In this document: positions 9,716-19,644 of the stretch, piece after piece
How the letters are laid out: the number at the start of each line of letters is the position of its first letter
Numbering within the stretch: the first letter of the stretch is position 1
Position numbers and translations under genes: made by a program
The notes under the pieces: generated by a model
What the model was told of the DNA's origin: nothing
Databases searched by the model: none
What the model saw: the letters and a program-made list of their open reading frames with translations, nothing else
From: Algihabitans albus
GTDB lineage: Bacteria; Pseudomonadota; Alphaproteobacteria; Kiloniellales; DSM-21159
Direction: 5' to 3'
NCBI RefSeq assembly: GCF_003572205.1
Contig: NZ_QXNY01000001.1
Location: 124,001 to 188,000 of the forward strand
Length of the DNA: 64,000 nt

Positions 9716-10315
9716 GTGGACCGCGAGATAAACCTGTCGGTCAAAGGTCGACAGCTTGACCTCGGCGATGCTCTGCGTGAGCACGTGGCCGAAAAGCTCG
9801 ATGGTGTGTTCGAAAAGTACTTCGGAGACGCAATCGAGGTGGTCGTGACGCTGTCGCGTGAGGGTCACCTGTACCGCAGTCTCGTCCAGGCACATGTCGG
9901 GCGTGGCATCCAGATGCAGGCCTCGGCCGACGCCGGCGAGATCTACGCCGCCTTCGACGCTTCGGCGGACCGCTTGGCGAAACGTCTGCGCCGCTACAAA
10001 AGGCGGCTGCGCGACCATCATAAGGGAACGCCCCAGCTTGCCGGGATCCCGGCGCTGCAATACGTGCTGGCGGCCCCGGAAGACGACGAGGATGAAGAAC
10101 CGGCCGGCGGCGACGATGCCGCTCCGCCGATTATCGCCGAGATGGAAGGCGAGGTGCCGGAACTGACGGTGGGCGAGGCGCTGATGCGTCTCGACCTGTC
10201 GGAGGAACCGGCGCTGATGTTCCGCAACCGGGCCCATGGCGGGCTCAACATGATCTATCGCCGGCGTGACGGAAACGTCGGCTGGGTCGACCCGCGAGGC
10301 AACCGCGGCGCCTGA
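9716..10315 (+). CDS. hpf: Long-form ribosome hibernation promoting factor
   Basis: 199-residue long HPF. The N-terminal beta-alpha-beta domain (INLSVKGRQLDLGDALREHV to about residue 100) blocks the decoding centre, and the C-terminal domain (about 140-195, ELTVGEALMRLDL and NMIYRRRDGNVGWVDPR) dimerises 30S subunits into 100S particles. The open frame extends upstream to 9593. GTG at 9716 is preferred because AGGG lies six bases before it and the length then matches the family; TTG at 9710 is the alternative. It has its own promoter and is followed by ptsN. Confidence 0.92.
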   Translation: MDREINLSVKGRQLDLGDALREHVAEKLDGVFEKYFGDAIEVVVTLSREGHLYRSLVQAHVGRGIQMQASADAGEIYAAFDASADRLAKRLRRYKRRLRDHHKGTPQLAGIPALQYVLAAPEDDEDEEPAGGDDAAPPIIAEMEGEVPELTVGEALMRLDLSEEPALMFRNRAHGGLNMIYRRRDGNVGWVDPRGNRGA

Positions 10316-10369
10316 AGCGCCGACGGCCCACGCCATGTCGAGCCCGTGTCGATCGAGGGTTGTCGAACG

Positions 10370-10834
10370 ATGAATTTGAGCGAGTTGCTGACCCCGCAGG
10401 CCGTGATCCCGAGCCTGAAGGTCAACAGTAAGAAACAGGTGCTGCAGGAGCTCTCCAAGAAGGCGAGCGAACTGACGGACCAGCCTGAACGGGCGATCTT
10501 CGAGGTGCTGACCGAGCGGGAACGCTTAGGAACGACCGGCGTCGGTCATGGCATCGCCATTCCACACGGCAAGCTGGCAGCGCTGGACCGGCTTTACGGC
10601 GTCTTCGCGCGGCTCGAGACGCCGGTGGATTTCGACGCGATCGACGAGCAGCCGGTCGACCTGGTCTTCCTGCTGCTGGCCCCGGAAACGGCCGGCGCGG
10701 ATCACCTGAAAGCCCTGGCCCGCGTCTCGCGGCTCCTGCGCGACCGCGCAAGCTGCGAGAAGCTGCGCGGCACCGACTCGGCCGACGCCGTCTACGCCCT
10801 GCTGACCGAATCGGCCGCCAGCCACGCGGCTTGA
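10370..10834 (+). CDS. ptsN: PTS IIA-like nitrogen regulatory protein (EIIA-Ntr)
   Basis: 154-residue EIIA-Ntr, the phosphoacceptor output of the nitrogen phosphotransferase system, which signals on potassium, nitrogen and envelope status. The phosphorylated histidine is His66 in GVGHGIAIPHGK. ATG at 10370 (MNLSELL) fits the family and has GAGGG about ten bases upstream; an in-frame GTG eight codons earlier is less likely. It closes the rpoN-hpf-ptsN cluster and is convergent with the M23 peptidase gene. Confidence 0.95.
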   Translation: MNLSELLTPQAVIPSLKVNSKKQVLQELSKKASELTDQPERAIFEVLTERERLGTTGVGHGIAIPHGKLAALDRLYGVFARLETPVDFDAIDEQPVDLVFLLLAPETAGADHLKALARVSRLLRDRASCEKLRGTDSADAVYALLTESAASHAA

Positions 10835-10839
10835 GACCG

Positions 10840-11643
10840 CTACTTGGCTAGATCGGTGACGAGCTGCGGATCGATCCGTTCGTCGAACCAGTTGATCCGC
10901 CAGTCGAGATGGGCGCCGGTCGAACGGCCCGTGGAGCCGACAGTGCCGATCCGGTCGCCTTGCGCCACCCGATCGCCGACGGCAACCTCCAGACCCGCCA
11001 GATGCAGGAAGGTCGAGCTGACGCCGTGCCCGTGGTCCAGCACGATGGTCCCGCCGGTGTAGTAGAGATCCACCTCGGCGAGGCGGACGATCCCGCCGGC
11101 CGGCGACAAGACCGGCGTTCCCTCCGGCGCCGCGATGTCGATGCCGTAGTGGGGCTGGCGCGGCTGGCCGTTGAGGATGCGCTGACTGCCATAGATGCCG
11201 GTCACGATGCCCGCGACGGGTTGGCGAAAGGCTGCGGCGAAATCGGGGAGTTGCGTGTCGTGCGCGCGGGCTTCGGCCACCAGAGCCGCATCGCGCCGGA
11301 TGCGGTCCCACACCGCTTCGGGCGGCGTCACCAGAGTCTGCGGCAGCCCGTCGATCCGCTGGACTTCGTAGTCGCGCTGCACGACCGTCAAACTCACGGT
11401 CTCCTCCGCCCCCTCGGGACGGCGAACCGTCAGGGTCGCGCTCGGCGCGGCATCGCGGCCGAAGCCGAGCACGAAGCGTCCCTCGGGACCGACGCGCACG
11501 CTGCGGCCCTCGAGACGGACCTGGCTGCCCGGCACGGTCTGCCCATACAGCAGGCCGCCTTGGATCGCGCCGCCAGACAGCTCGAGTGCCGCCGCCGGCG
11601 CGGAGAGCGCGAGCAGGAACAGGAGAAACAGCGGGCCGATCAC
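10840..11643 (-). CDS. Secreted M23-family peptidoglycan peptidase
   Basis: 267 residues with a signal peptide (about 1-19, [14 protein letters not shown]) and a C-terminal LytM/M23 domain. [14 protein letters not shown] (about 166-170) carries the first zinc histidine and aspartate; [14 protein letters not shown] follows. The last motif is GAHLDW where textbook LytM has HxH, so the usual zinc-binding second histidine is aspartate. I recall this HLDW form from other proteobacterial M23 proteins, but activity cannot be assumed. The GTG start overlaps the xseA stop (GTGA), so the two are co-translated. Confidence 0.88.
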   Translation of the reverse strand: MIGPLFLLFLLALSAPAAALELSGGAIQGGLLYGQTVPGSQVRLEGRSVRVGPEGRFVLGFGRDAAPSATLTVRRPEGAEETVSLTVVQRDYEVQRIDGLPQTLVTPPEAVWDRIRRDAALVAEARAHDTQLPDFAAAFRQPVAGIVTGIYGSQRILNGQPRQPHYGIDIAAPEGTPVLSPAGGIVRLAEVDLYYTGGTIVLDHGHGVSSTFLHLAGLEVAVGDRVAQGDRIGTVGSTGRSTGAHLDWRINWFDERIDPQLVTDLAK

Positions 11644-13232
11644 AGCAACTCTCCCTGGGCCGACTTTGGGCTCGCTTTCGGGGGCGCTTTCGATTGCCGT
11701 TTGGTCTTGGGCGGGCCGCCACCGCTCTCCCCGCCCGTGCCGGCAACGGCCGCCAGACGCCCGTCCCGGAACTCCAGCTCCAAGGCCTGACCATCGCCGA
11801 TCTGGGCCGCCCGGGTCAGGACCGCCCCTTCCGCATCCCGAACCGCCACGAAGCCGCGCTCCAGGGCCGAGTGGTAGCTGTAGCTCTCCAACAGGCGTCC
11901 CAACTCGCGCAAGGCAGAATCCGCCTCGCGTTGCCGCCCTTCGGTCGCACGGGCAAGCCGGCGGGCCACTTCCAGGCCCTGGAGAACCTGCCGCCGCTGC
12001 GGCACCTGCCGGGCGGCTAGGGCCGGCAGCCGGACGGCTGCCTCGGCCAGCTCGCGGCCGCTCCGGCGAACCTGGGCCGCCAGCGCCGTTTCCAGCCGCT
12101 CCTGCCGATCCGCCAGAAGCTCGCCGGCACGGCGGAGCTGTTGGCGCGGGTCGGGCAAGCGCGCGGCGAAGCCGATCACTGCCTGTCCCCGCTGCCGCAA
12201 GAGTGCGCGGGCGGCCAGATCGAGACGCTCGATTCGCTCGTCGAGCCGCTGGCTCAGCTCGCCGACCAGGCGCACCGGGTCGGGCAGTCCCCGGCCCAGG
12301 CCCTCCACCTCGTTGCGGCGATGGGTCAGCAGCCGGCCGGCGGCGCCGGTGACGCGGCGTTCCAGGTCCTGAAGCTGGTCCAGCAGATCGCCGCGCACCG
12401 GCACGGCGATCTCGGCCGCTGCCGTCGGCGTCGGCGCGCGCCGGTCGCTGGCGAAGTCGATCAGCGTGGTGTCGGTCTCATGACCGACCGCCGAGATCAG
12501 TGGGATCCGCGACTCGGCCGCCGCGCGCACCACGACTTCCTCGTTGAAAGCCCAGAGGTCTTCCAGAGAGCCACCGCCACGCGCCACGATCAGCAGGTCC
12601 GGTCGCGCAACGGCGCCGCCGGCTTCGAGCGCGTTGAAACCCCGAATGGCAGCAGCAACTTGCTCCGCTGCGCCCTCGCCCTGGACCAGGACCGGCCAGA
12701 CCAGCACGTGCCTCGGGAAGCGTTCGGCCAGGCGATGCAGGATATCGCGGATCACCGCCCCGGTCGGCGAGGTGACCACGCCGATCACCCCCGGCAAGAA
12801 AGGCAGCGGGCGCTTGCGGTCCTCGTCGAACAAACCTTCGTCGGCCAGCGCCTTGCGCCGCTGTTCCAGCAGCTTGAGCAGCGCGCCCTCGCCTGCAATC
12901 TCCAGGGAGTCGATCACGATCTGATACTTGGAGCGGCCCGGATAGCTGGTGATCCGCCCGCTGGCGATAACCTCCAGACCATCCTCCGGCACCAGCGACA
13001 GCCGCCCGGCCTGGCCCCGCCAGCAGACGGCGTCCAGCACCGCGTCGCTGTCCTTCAGCGCCATGTAGAGATGGCCACTGGCCGCTCGTTTGAAGCCTGA
13101 GATCTCGCCGCGCACCCGCACCCGTTCGAAGCTGCCCTCGAGGGTGCGCTTGATCGCCTGGCTGACCTCCGAGACGGAAAACTCGGGCAGGTTGCTCGGA
13201 CGGGCGGTGGAGGTGCTGGAATACTCGCTCAT
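11640..13232 (-). CDS. xseA: Exodeoxyribonuclease VII large subunit
   Basis: 530 residues. An N-terminal OB-fold ([19 protein letters not shown]) is followed by the catalytic domain ([43 protein letters not shown]) and a long C-terminal coiled-coil-like region (about 310-500). With XseB it degrades single-stranded DNA; xseB is not in this window. The frame stays open far upstream across the opposite purD gene, but only the part from ATG 13232 (MSEYSS) is homologous. It is divergent from purD and coupled to the M23 peptidase downstream. Confidence 0.95.
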   Translation of the reverse strand: MSEYSSTSTARPSNLPEFSVSEVSQAIKRTLEGSFERVRVRGEISGFKRAASGHLYMALKDSDAVLDAVCWRGQAGRLSLVPEDGLEVIASGRITSYPGRSKYQIVIDSLEIAGEGALLKLLEQRRKALADEGLFDEDRKRPLPFLPGVIGVVTSPTGAVIRDILHRLAERFPRHVLVWPVLVQGEGAAEQVAAAIRGFNALEAGGAVARPDLLIVARGGGSLEDLWAFNEEVVVRAAAESRIPLISAVGHETDTTLIDFASDRRAPTPTAAAEIAVPVRGDLLDQLQDLERRVTGAAGRLLTHRRNEVEGLGRGLPDPVRLVGELSQRLDERIERLDLAARALLRQRGQAVIGFAARLPDPRQQLRRAGELLADRQERLETALAAQVRRSGRELAEAAVRLPALAARQVPQRRQVLQGLEVARRLARATEGRQREADSALRELGRLLESYSYHSALERGFVAVRDAEGAVLTRAAQIGDGQALELEFRDGRLAAVAGTGGESGGGPPKTKRQSKAPPKASPKSAQGELL

Positions 13233-13331
13233 GGTCGGGGCCCATGCTACAGGAGCCGCGCGGTGCCGTGAAAGGCACAGGAGCACGGGATCGCTTCGAA
13301 ATCGAACACACCTTGGGGAGGTCAGCGGCGC

Positions 13332-14609
13332 ATGAAGGTTCTGGTTGTCGGAGGCGGCGGGCGCGAACACGCGCTTTGCTGGGCGATCGCGGGCTCGCCG
13401 CTGCTCGATAAGCTCTACTGCGCACCGGGCAACGCCGGCATCGCGCAGGTTGCCGACTGCGTCGACATCGCCGTCGACGATCTGGACGCGCTGGAGGACT
13501 TCGCGAAGCTGCAGGACCTCGACCTGGTGGTGGTCGGTCCCGAGGCGCCGCTGGTCGCCGGACTCGTGAACCGGCTGGAGTCCGCCGGCATCCGGGCCTT
13601 CGGGCCGCGCAGCGAAGCGGCGGCGTTGGAGGGCTCGAAGGGCTTCATGAAGGACCTCTGCGCCCGCCACGATATTCCGACAGCGGCCTATGCGCGCTTC
13701 GACGAGGTCGAGGCGGCCAAGGTCTATCTGCGGGAACGGGGTGCGCCGATCGTGGTCAAGGCCGACGGCCTGGCCGCCGGCAAGGGCGTCACCGTCGCCC
13801 AGACTCTGGCGGAGGCCGAAGCCGCGGTCGAGGCGGCGCTCTCCGACGGCGTTTTCGGCGAGGCTGGCGCGGAAGTGGTGATCGAGGAGGTTCTGGAGGG
13901 GGAGGAAGCCAGCTTCTTCGCGCTCTGCGACGGCATCACCGCCCTTCCGCTGGCGAGCGCTCAGGATCACAAACGCGCCCATGACGGCGACCTCGGGCCG
14001 AACACCGGCGGCATGGGCGCCTACTCCCCGGCCCCCCTGATCACGCCGGAACTGGCCGAGCGGATCATGGCCGAGATCGTGCAGCCCACCGTCGCCGCCA
14101 TGAAGGCCGAGGGGCGGCAGTATAAGGGGGTGCTCTACGCCGGCATCATGGTCGCCCCGGACGGCACGCCGAAGCTGCTGGAGTACAACGTGCGCTTCGG
14201 CGACCCGGAGTGCCAGGTCCTGATGCTGCGCCTGATGAGCGATCTGCTGCCCGCCCTGGTCGCCACCTGCGACGGCCTGCTGCAGGCCTTCGACCTGCGC
14301 TGGTACGAGCGGACCGCCCTGACGGTCGTGCTCGCCGCCGAAGGTTATCCCGGCGCCTACGACAAGGGCAGCGAGATCAAGGGCCTGGAGACGCTGAAGG
14401 GCGACCCGGATCTCGAAGTCTTCCACGCCGGCACGCGGCAGGATCCCGACGGCAGCCTGCGCGCCGCCGGCGGGCGGGTGCTGAACGTCACGGCCCTGGG
14501 CGACGACGTGGCCGCCGCCCGCGACAAAGCCTATGCCGCCGTCGACAAGATCGACTGGCCGGGTGGCTTCTGCCGCCGAGACATCGGATGGCGGGCGCTG
14601 AAGCGCTAG
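13332..14609 (+). CDS. purD: Phosphoribosylamine--glycine ligase
   Basis: 425-residue ATP-grasp enzyme that joins glycine to phosphoribosylamine in purine synthesis. [15 protein letters not shown] is the characteristic N terminus. [11 protein letters not shown] and [14 protein letters not shown] are ATP-grasp/substrate loops, and [10 protein letters not shown] is near the metal site. AGGTCAGCGGCGC precedes the ATG. The last codons (RALKR) are the first copy of a tandem repeat that runs past the stop codon (listed separately). Confidence 0.97.
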   Translation: MKVLVVGGGGREHALCWAIAGSPLLDKLYCAPGNAGIAQVADCVDIAVDDLDALEDFAKLQDLDLVVVGPEAPLVAGLVNRLESAGIRAFGPRSEAAALEGSKGFMKDLCARHDIPTAAYARFDEVEAAKVYLRERGAPIVVKADGLAAGKGVTVAQTLAEAEAAVEAALSDGVFGEAGAEVVIEEVLEGEEASFFALCDGITALPLASAQDHKRAHDGDLGPNTGGMGAYSPAPLITPELAERIMAEIVQPTVAAMKAEGRQYKGVLYAGIMVAPDGTPKLLEYNVRFGDPECQVLMLRLMSDLLPALVATCDGLLQAFDLRWYERTALTVVLAAEGYPGAYDKGSEIKGLETLKGDPDLEVFHAGTRQDPDGSLRAAGGRVLNVTALGDDVAAARDKAYAAVDKIDWPGGFCRRDIGWRALKR

Positions 14610-14677
14610 GGATGGCAGGCACTGAAGCGCTGGGGGCTGGCGGGCGCTGAAGCGCTGGGGAGCGCCGAAGCGTTGGG
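14587..14677 (+). repeat. Tandem 24-25-base repeat spanning the 3' end of purD
   Basis: About 3.7 copies: 14587-14610, 14611-14634, 14636-14659, and a partial copy from about 14660. The consensus core is GGCGGGCGCTGAAGCGCT followed by GGG. The first copy encodes the last codons and the TAG stop of purD. The second is in the same frame, with the stop position changed to TGG. This looks like slippage or duplication of the gene end. Confidence 0.8.
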
Positions 14678-14706
14678 GAAACCAACAGCCAGGCTACTGG
14701 AGGGCG

Positions 14707-15669
14707 TCAGCCCATATAGCGCGCCCAGGCGCTGGCCTTGTGCTTCGGCTCGATGATCTGAGGGTGCAGGATCTCCGCCAACAGTTCGGCCGACTCGACC
14801 AGGCGTGGGCCGGGGCGGTTGAAGAACTGGTTGCCGTCGGTCACGTAGACCTCGCCCCTCTGCACGGCGCTGAGCGCCTGCCAGCGCGGGTCGGCATCCA
14901 GCGTCGCCATTTCCTGCCGGGTGCGCTCCAGATCGAAGCCACAAGGCAGCATGATCAGGACCTGCGGATCGGCCGCCTGAAGCTGGGCCCAGTCCAGGTA
15001 GCCGGAGTGTTCTCCGGGCTTGGAAAGGATATCTCGACCACCAGCCGCCGCCACGATCTCGGGCATCCAGTTACCGGCGTCCATGATCGGATCGAGCCAC
15101 TCGATGCAGCCGACCGTCGGCCGCTTCCGGGCGGACAAGCGCTCCTCCAGCTTGCGCAGACGGCCCTGCAGATGGTCGATCAGGGCTTCCCCGCGCAGCG
15201 GTTCGCCGAGCGACTCGGCGACGCGCCGGATGTCGGACCAGACGTGATCCAGCCGGCTGGGCTTGAGCGAGACCAGGTCGGTCCCCGTCCCGATCCAATC
15301 GCAGACCGCGGCCTCCACGTCCGACAGGCTGACGGCGCAGACCTCGCAGAGATCCTGGGTCACGATCAGGTCGGGCCGCAGCTCGCGCAGAGCCTCAGCC
15401 TCGATGTCGTAGACCGCCAAGGCATCGGTCAGGATGTCGCGCACCGCCCGGTCGATCTCACCGCTCGATGCCGCCGTATCGAGGCGCGCGCGGGTCAACT
15501 TCGGCAGGGCCGTGACCTCCGGCGGAAAGTCGCACTCATGGCTACGGCCGACCAGACGGTCGCCACAGCCCAGGGCGCAGATGATTTCGGTCGAACTGGC
15601 GATCAGCGAGACGACGCGTTTCGGGGCCGGATAAGGAGGGATGTCCTGGGACGCGGAAGAGTGAGTCAT
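14707..15669 (-). CDS. Cobalamin-binding-type protein (BtuF/periplasmic-binding fold, no signal peptide)
   Basis: 320 residues with the Fe/B12 periplasmic-binding fold. RVVSLIASSTEIICALGCGDRL opens the first lobe, VTQDLCEVCAVS lies at its end, and GCIEWLDPIMDAGNWMPE starts the second lobe. No signal peptide is visible before the fold, unlike BtuF of the BtuCDF importer. This matches a group often annotated as cobalamin-binding proteins that lack transporter partners; none are adjacent here. Function is therefore uncertain: B12 or corrinoid handling is a family-level guess. Confidence 0.75.
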   Translation of the reverse strand: MTHSSASQDIPPYPAPKRVVSLIASSTEIICALGCGDRLVGRSHECDFPPEVTALPKLTRARLDTAASSGEIDRAVRDILTDALAVYDIEAEALRELRPDLIVTQDLCEVCAVSLSDVEAAVCDWIGTGTDLVSLKPSRLDHVWSDIRRVAESLGEPLRGEALIDHLQGRLRKLEERLSARKRPTVGCIEWLDPIMDAGNWMPEIVAAAGGRDILSKPGEHSGYLDWAQLQAADPQVLIMLPCGFDLERTRQEMATLDADPRWQALSAVQRGEVYVTDGNQFFNRPGPRLVESAELLAEILHPQIIEPKHKASAWARYMG

Positions 15670-15772
15670 GGCTCAATTCTAGCAAACCGGACGCGGCGGT
15701 GCGATTGCAGGCTTGGCGTCGCGCGCTATTTACCTGCAGGACGTCACGCCATCGACCGGAAACGAGCCGCTC

Positions 15773-16318
15773 ATGCCCCGAATTGCCCCGCTGTTCGTTG
15801 TCTTGCTGCTGCTGGTTTCGCCGGCGGCGCAGGCCGAGAGCGCCCATGACTTCGCTTTTCAGTCGATCGAGGGCGACCCGCTGCCCTTGAGCGATTTCGC
15901 CGGCAAGGCGGTGCTGCTGGTCAACACCGCCTCCTTCTGCGGCTTCACGCCCCAATACGAGCAGCTCCAGGCGGTCTGGGAAGACTATCGCGCGCGGGGC
16001 CTCGTGGTGCTGGGCGTCCCCTCCGACGACTTCGGCGGCCAGGAATACGGCGACAACGCCGAGATCAAGGAGTTCTGCGACGTGAACTTCGGCATCGACT
16101 TTCCCATGACCGAAAAACAGGACGTCAAGGGCCCGGGCGCTCATCCGCTCTACACCTGGATCAGCGGGCAGCTGGAGCGCAACGCGGAACCGCGCTGGAA
16201 CTTCCACAAGTTCCTGATCGCCCCCGACGGCCGCGTCGTCGAGGGCTTCTCCACGACCACGCGCCCCGACGCCGCGCCGGTGATCGCCGCCATCGAAGCG
16301 GTACTGCCGGCCGACTAG
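15773..16318 (+). CDS. Secreted glutathione peroxidase
   Basis: 181 residues. A signal peptide (MPRIAPLFVVLLLLVSPAAQA) precedes a GPx domain: NTASFCGFTPQYEQLQ carries the peroxidatic residue as cysteine (TGC, not a selenocysteine TGA), GVPSDDFGGQEYG holds the catalytic glutamine and RWNFHKFLI the tryptophan/asparagine. It likely reduces hydrogen or lipid peroxides in the periplasm; the reductant may be thioredoxin-like rather than glutathione. ATG at 15773 is chosen because the signal peptide begins there, although the frame is open to 15713. Confidence 0.9.
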   Translation: MPRIAPLFVVLLLLVSPAAQAESAHDFAFQSIEGDPLPLSDFAGKAVLLVNTASFCGFTPQYEQLQAVWEDYRARGLVVLGVPSDDFGGQEYGDNAEIKEFCDVNFGIDFPMTEKQDVKGPGAHPLYTWISGQLERNAEPRWNFHKFLIAPDGRVVEGFSTTTRPDAAPVIAAIEAVLPAD

Positions 16319-16350
16319 ATCCCCGCCAATCGGGTCAATGGCCTCTATCG

Positions 16351-18018
16351 CTAGAGGATCGAGGCCAGGGAGGTTTCGCGGATCGCCTCCAGCGTGGTCG
16401 TCGGCGTGATCGCCTCGGGATCGACCTTCAGGTGCAGCAGCGCCGGACCGCCGCAGGCCAGTGCCGACTCGAAGGCCGGCCCGAACTGTTCCGTGACCTC
16501 GACCGTCCAGGCCTCCAGGCCGTAGCTGCGGGCCAGCGCGGCGAAATCCGGATTGTTCAAGGACGTCGCGCTGACCCGACCGGGATAGTCGCGCTCCTGG
16601 TGCATGCGGATGGTCCCGTACATGCCGTTGTCCAGCACCAGGAAGACGACGGCGAGGTCGTACTGCGCCGCCGTCGCCAGCTCCTGCCCGGTCATCAGGA
16701 AACAGCCGTCGCCGGCCAGCGCCACCACGGGCCGCTCGGGGTGGGTCAGCTTGGCGGCGACCGCAGCCGGCACGCCGTAGCCCATCGAGCCGCTGGTCGG
16801 CGCCAGCTGGGTCCGCCAGCGGCGCCAGCGGTGAAAGCGATGGGCCCAGGAGGTGTAGTTGCCCGCGCCGTTGCAGAGGATGGCGTCGGGCGGCAGGACG
16901 CGGCGCAGGTCGGCGAAGATCTCGCCCAGTTGCAGCGGTCCCTCGAGTTTGCCGGGTGTCGCGAAGGCCTCGAAGGCTGCGCGCGCCGCCAGGGTCTCGG
17001 CGCTCCAGACGGTGGCCGTTATCGCCGGACGTGCCGCCAGCGCCTCGACCGCCCGCGCCGGCGACGCGCAGATCGCAAGGCTCGGGCGATAGACACGTCC
17101 CAGTTCCTCGGGATCGGGATGGATATGCACCAGCGTTTGATCCGGCAGCGGCGCCTTCAGCAGCTCGTAGCCCTGCGTGGTCATCTCCCCCAGGCGCGGA
17201 CCGAGAGCGATCACCAGGTCGCTGGCTTCGATCCGCCGACGCAGGTCCGGCGCCAGACCGATCCCGACATGGCCGACATAGCTGGGATGGTCGTTGTCGA
17301 TGTAGTCCTGGCAGCGGAAGGACACGCCCACCGGCAAGGCGTTGGCCGCGGCCCAGCGCTCCAGCGTCGCCTTGGCCGCCTCCGACCAGCCGCCGCCACC
17401 GACCAGCACGAAGGGGCGCTGGGCCTGCCGCAGCAAGGCCTCCAGGGCATCGAGGTCGAGTGGATCGACACCGGCCGCGGTCGGTACAACAGCTGGCATG
17501 TCGGGGGCGGTCGCGCGCTCGACCAGCATGTCCTCGGGCAGCGCCAGAGCCACCGGACCGGGCCGGCCCGAGGTCGCGACCGAAAAGGCGCGCGCGATGA
17601 ACTCGGGTATCCGGGCCGGGTCGTCGATCTCCGCCGTCCATTTGGTCAGCGGCCCGAGCAGGTGGGTATAGTCGACCTCCTGAAAGCCCTCGCGGCCGCG
17701 CAGACCGCGCGACACCTGCCCGATGAAGAGGATCATCGGCGTCGAGTCCTGAAAGGCGATATGCAGACCCGCACTGGCGTTGGTGGCACCCGGACCGCGG
17801 GTGACGAAGGCGAGGCCGGGCCGGCCGGTCAGCTTGCCCTCTGCCTCGGCCATGATCGCCGCACCGCTCTCGTGCCGGGTCACGACGAACTGCAGGTCGG
17901 GCCGGTCGACCAGCGCGTCGAGCACCGCCAGATAGCTTTCGCCCGGCACGCCGTAGGCCCGGCGCGCACCGTGGATCAAGAGTTGATCGACCAGAATCTC
18001 GGCGCCGCTGCGCGCCAT
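16351..18018 (-). CDS. Thiamine-diphosphate-dependent enzyme (acetolactate synthase-like)
   Basis: About 555 residues with the three-domain layout of acetolactate synthase/benzoylformate decarboxylase proteins. RHESGAAIMAEAEGKLTG carries the cofactor-activating glutamate and GDGCF...LDNGMYG is the ThDP/magnesium motif. No small regulatory subunit is adjacent, so it is probably not the biosynthetic IlvB. Substrate is unknown; decarboxylation or carboligation of a 2-oxoacid is the family role. ATG at 18018 follows an AGGGAG with 7-base spacing; a GTG lies two codons upstream. Confidence 0.85.
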   Translation of the reverse strand: MARSGAEILVDQLLIHGARRAYGVPGESYLAVLDALVDRPDLQFVVTRHESGAAIMAEAEGKLTGRPGLAFVTRGPGATNASAGLHIAFQDSTPMILFIGQVSRGLRGREGFQEVDYTHLLGPLTKWTAEIDDPARIPEFIARAFSVATSGRPGPVALALPEDMLVERATAPDMPAVVPTAAGVDPLDLDALEALLRQAQRPFVLVGGGGWSEAAKATLERWAAANALPVGVSFRCQDYIDNDHPSYVGHVGIGLAPDLRRRIEASDLVIALGPRLGEMTTQGYELLKAPLPDQTLVHIHPDPEELGRVYRPSLAICASPARAVEALAARPAITATVWSAETLAARAAFEAFATPGKLEGPLQLGEIFADLRRVLPPDAILCNGAGNYTSWAHRFHRWRRWRTQLAPTSGSMGYGVPAAVAAKLTHPERPVVALAGDGCFLMTGQELATAAQYDLAVVFLVLDNGMYGTIRMHQERDYPGRVSATSLNNPDFAALARSYGLEAWTVEVTEQFGPAFESALACGGPALLHLKVDPEAITPTTTLEAIRETSLASIL

Positions 18019-18029
18019 AAGCACTCTCC

Positions 18030-18494
18030 CTAAACTTTGCCGTTCCGCAGCGCCACGATCTGCGCGCGCGCCAAGGCGTCGACCCGCTCGTTCTCGTCGT
18101 GGCCGCTATGGCCTTTGACCCATTTCCACTCCACCCGATGGCGCTGAAGCGCGGCATCCAGGCGCTCCCAGAGATCCTGGTTCTTGACCGGCTTCTTGGC
18201 GGCGGTCTTCCAACCACGCCGCTTCCACCCGGGCAACCACTCCGTGATGCCCTTCATGACATACTGGCTATCGGTGGTCAGCACCACCGCGCTCGGCCGC
18301 TTGAGTGCCTCCAGGCCGTGGATTGCGGCCAGCATCTCCATGCGGTTGTTGGTGGTCTCCGCCTCGCCGCCCGCGAGTTCACGCTCATGACCGTTCCAGC
18401 GCAGGATCGCCCCCCAACCGCCGGGGCCGGGGTTTCCGGAGCAGGCCCCATCGGTGAAGAGTTCGACCTTCCGATCGCCCGCGTCGTCGCTCAC
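18030..18494 (-). CDS. rnhA: Ribonuclease HI
   Basis: 154-residue RNase HI that removes RNA from RNA-DNA hybrids. Asp15 in [14 protein letters not shown], the glutamate in NNRMEML (about 53), the aspartate in TTDSQYV (about 74) and [15 protein letters not shown] supply the catalytic residues. Its start overlaps the thrB stop by four bases, and the thrB-rnhA pairing is typical of alphaproteobacteria. Confidence 0.97.
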   Translation of the reverse strand: MSDDAGDRKVELFTDGACSGNPGPGGWGAILRWNGHERELAGGEAETTNNRMEMLAAIHGLEALKRPSAVVLTTDSQYVMKGITEWLPGWKRRGWKTAAKKPVKNQDLWERLDAALQRHRVEWKWVKGHSGHDENERVDALARAQIVALRNGKV

Positions 18495-19459
18495 GCCAAC
18501 TCCAGTCCATAGGCGCCGGGCCCGCGCACCTCGGCATGAAAGCGGAGCTTCTTATAATACTCCAGCGGGTCCTTCGGCTTCACGAAGGCACCGGGCGGGT
18601 GGTTCAGCCAGTCGTAGAGTCGCGTCAAGAGGAAGCGCATGGCCGCGCCGCGCGCCAGCACCGGCAGCGCCTCCAGCTCCGCCCGGCTGACGTCGCGCTC
18701 GCCGGCGTAGCTGCGCAGCAGACAGCGCGCCTTGGTCGCGTTGAAGGCGCCGTCCGGCTCGAAACACCAGGCATTGAGGCAGATCGCCAGGTCGTAGGCC
18801 AGCAGGTCGTTGCAGGCGAAGTAGAAGTCGATCAGGCCGGTCAGCTTCTCGTGCCGGAAGAAGACGTTGTCGGGAAAGAGGTCGGCGTGGATCACCCCCG
18901 CCGGCAGGTCCGACGGCCAGTTCGCCTCCAGGAAAGCCAGTTCGGCCTCCAGGTCCTCCGTCAGGCCGGGCCGCACCTCCTGGGCACGGCCGGCGCAGGA
19001 CAGAAACAGAGGCCGCCAGGCCTCGACCGAGAGTGCGTTGGGCCGCCGCAGCGCGAAGTCGCCGCCGGCGATGTGCAGGCGCGCCAAGGCGGCCCCCAGC
19101 TCGCGGCAGTGCTCCGGATGGATGCGGCGGGGCCAGAGCCCTTCCAGGAAGGAGATGATCACCGCCCGCCGGCCGGCCAGCTCGCGCAGAGCCCGACCGT
19201 CGCGAGCCTGGACCGGCAGAGGACAGGCGATCCCGCGCGCGGCCAGATGCTCCATCAGACCGAGGAAGTAGGGCAGATCCTTGGGATCGACCCGCTTCTC
19301 GTAGAGCGTGAGGATGAAGTTGCCCCGCTCCGTGGTCAGCAGGAAATTGGAGTTCTCGACTCCCTCGGCGATGCCCTTGAAGGCCAGCACCTCGCCGAGG
19401 TCGTACTCGGCAAGGAAAGCCTGGAGTTCTTCGTCGGAGACTTCGGTATAGACCGCCAT
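18491..19459 (-). CDS. thrB: Homoserine kinase, aminoglycoside-phosphotransferase fold
   Basis: 322 residues; makes O-phosphohomoserine for threonine synthesis. It belongs to the APH-like ThrB found in alphaproteobacteria and pseudomonads, not the GHMP-kinase type. [12 protein letters not shown] is the nucleotide loop, [14 protein letters not shown] the catalytic HxDxxxxN loop and [11 protein letters not shown] the metal site. ATG at 19459 ([12 protein letters not shown]) is the family start; a GTG two codons upstream is possible. Downstream rnhA overlaps by four bases. The usual upstream partner ispH is separated by the 19580-21271 cassette. Confidence 0.95.
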   Translation of the reverse strand: MAVYTEVSDEELQAFLAEYDLGEVLAFKGIAEGVENSNFLLTTERGNFILTLYEKRVDPKDLPYFLGLMEHLAARGIACPLPVQARDGRALRELAGRRAVIISFLEGLWPRRIHPEHCRELGAALARLHIAGGDFALRRPNALSVEAWRPLFLSCAGRAQEVRPGLTEDLEAELAFLEANWPSDLPAGVIHADLFPDNVFFRHEKLTGLIDFYFACNDLLAYDLAICLNAWCFEPDGAFNATKARCLLRSYAGERDVSRAELEALPVLARGAAMRFLLTRLYDWLNHPPGAFVKPKDPLEYYKKLRFHAEVRGPGAYGLELA

Positions 19460-19583
19460 GCGCACCCGCTGCGCCGAGCCGAAACAGACGCCGAAAAGGT
19501 GAAAGACTGATTTGTAACGCTCCGCATCAATGCCACGCTCGAAGAGCGAGCGAAAGAGGGTCGAGCATCTGCTACCCTGCTAG

Positions 19584-19618
19584 TATCTTGTGTACAAGAT
19601 ATTGCTATGCAAATATCT
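19584..19618 (+). promoter_or_regulatory. Two overlapping palindromes upstream of the MarR gene (likely autoregulatory operator)
   Basis: TATCTTG-TGTA-CAAGATA (19584-19601, perfect 7-base arms) overlaps AGATATT-GCTATGCA-AATATCT (19597-19618, perfect 7-base arms). The block is AT-rich in a GC-rich genome and ends 26 bases before the MarR ATG. The layout fits a MarR dimer pair occluding its own promoter. Confidence 0.65.
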
Positions 19619-19644
19619 GCCATATCAAACGCCGAGGCCCTGTG

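Noticed and set aside
13233-14426. Upstream extension of the xseA frame across purD
   Set aside because: No exonuclease homology before the ATG at 13232; this part lies antisense to purD.
15902-16000. Possible selenocysteine in the glutathione peroxidase
   Set aside because: The active-site codon is TGC (cysteine), not TGA.
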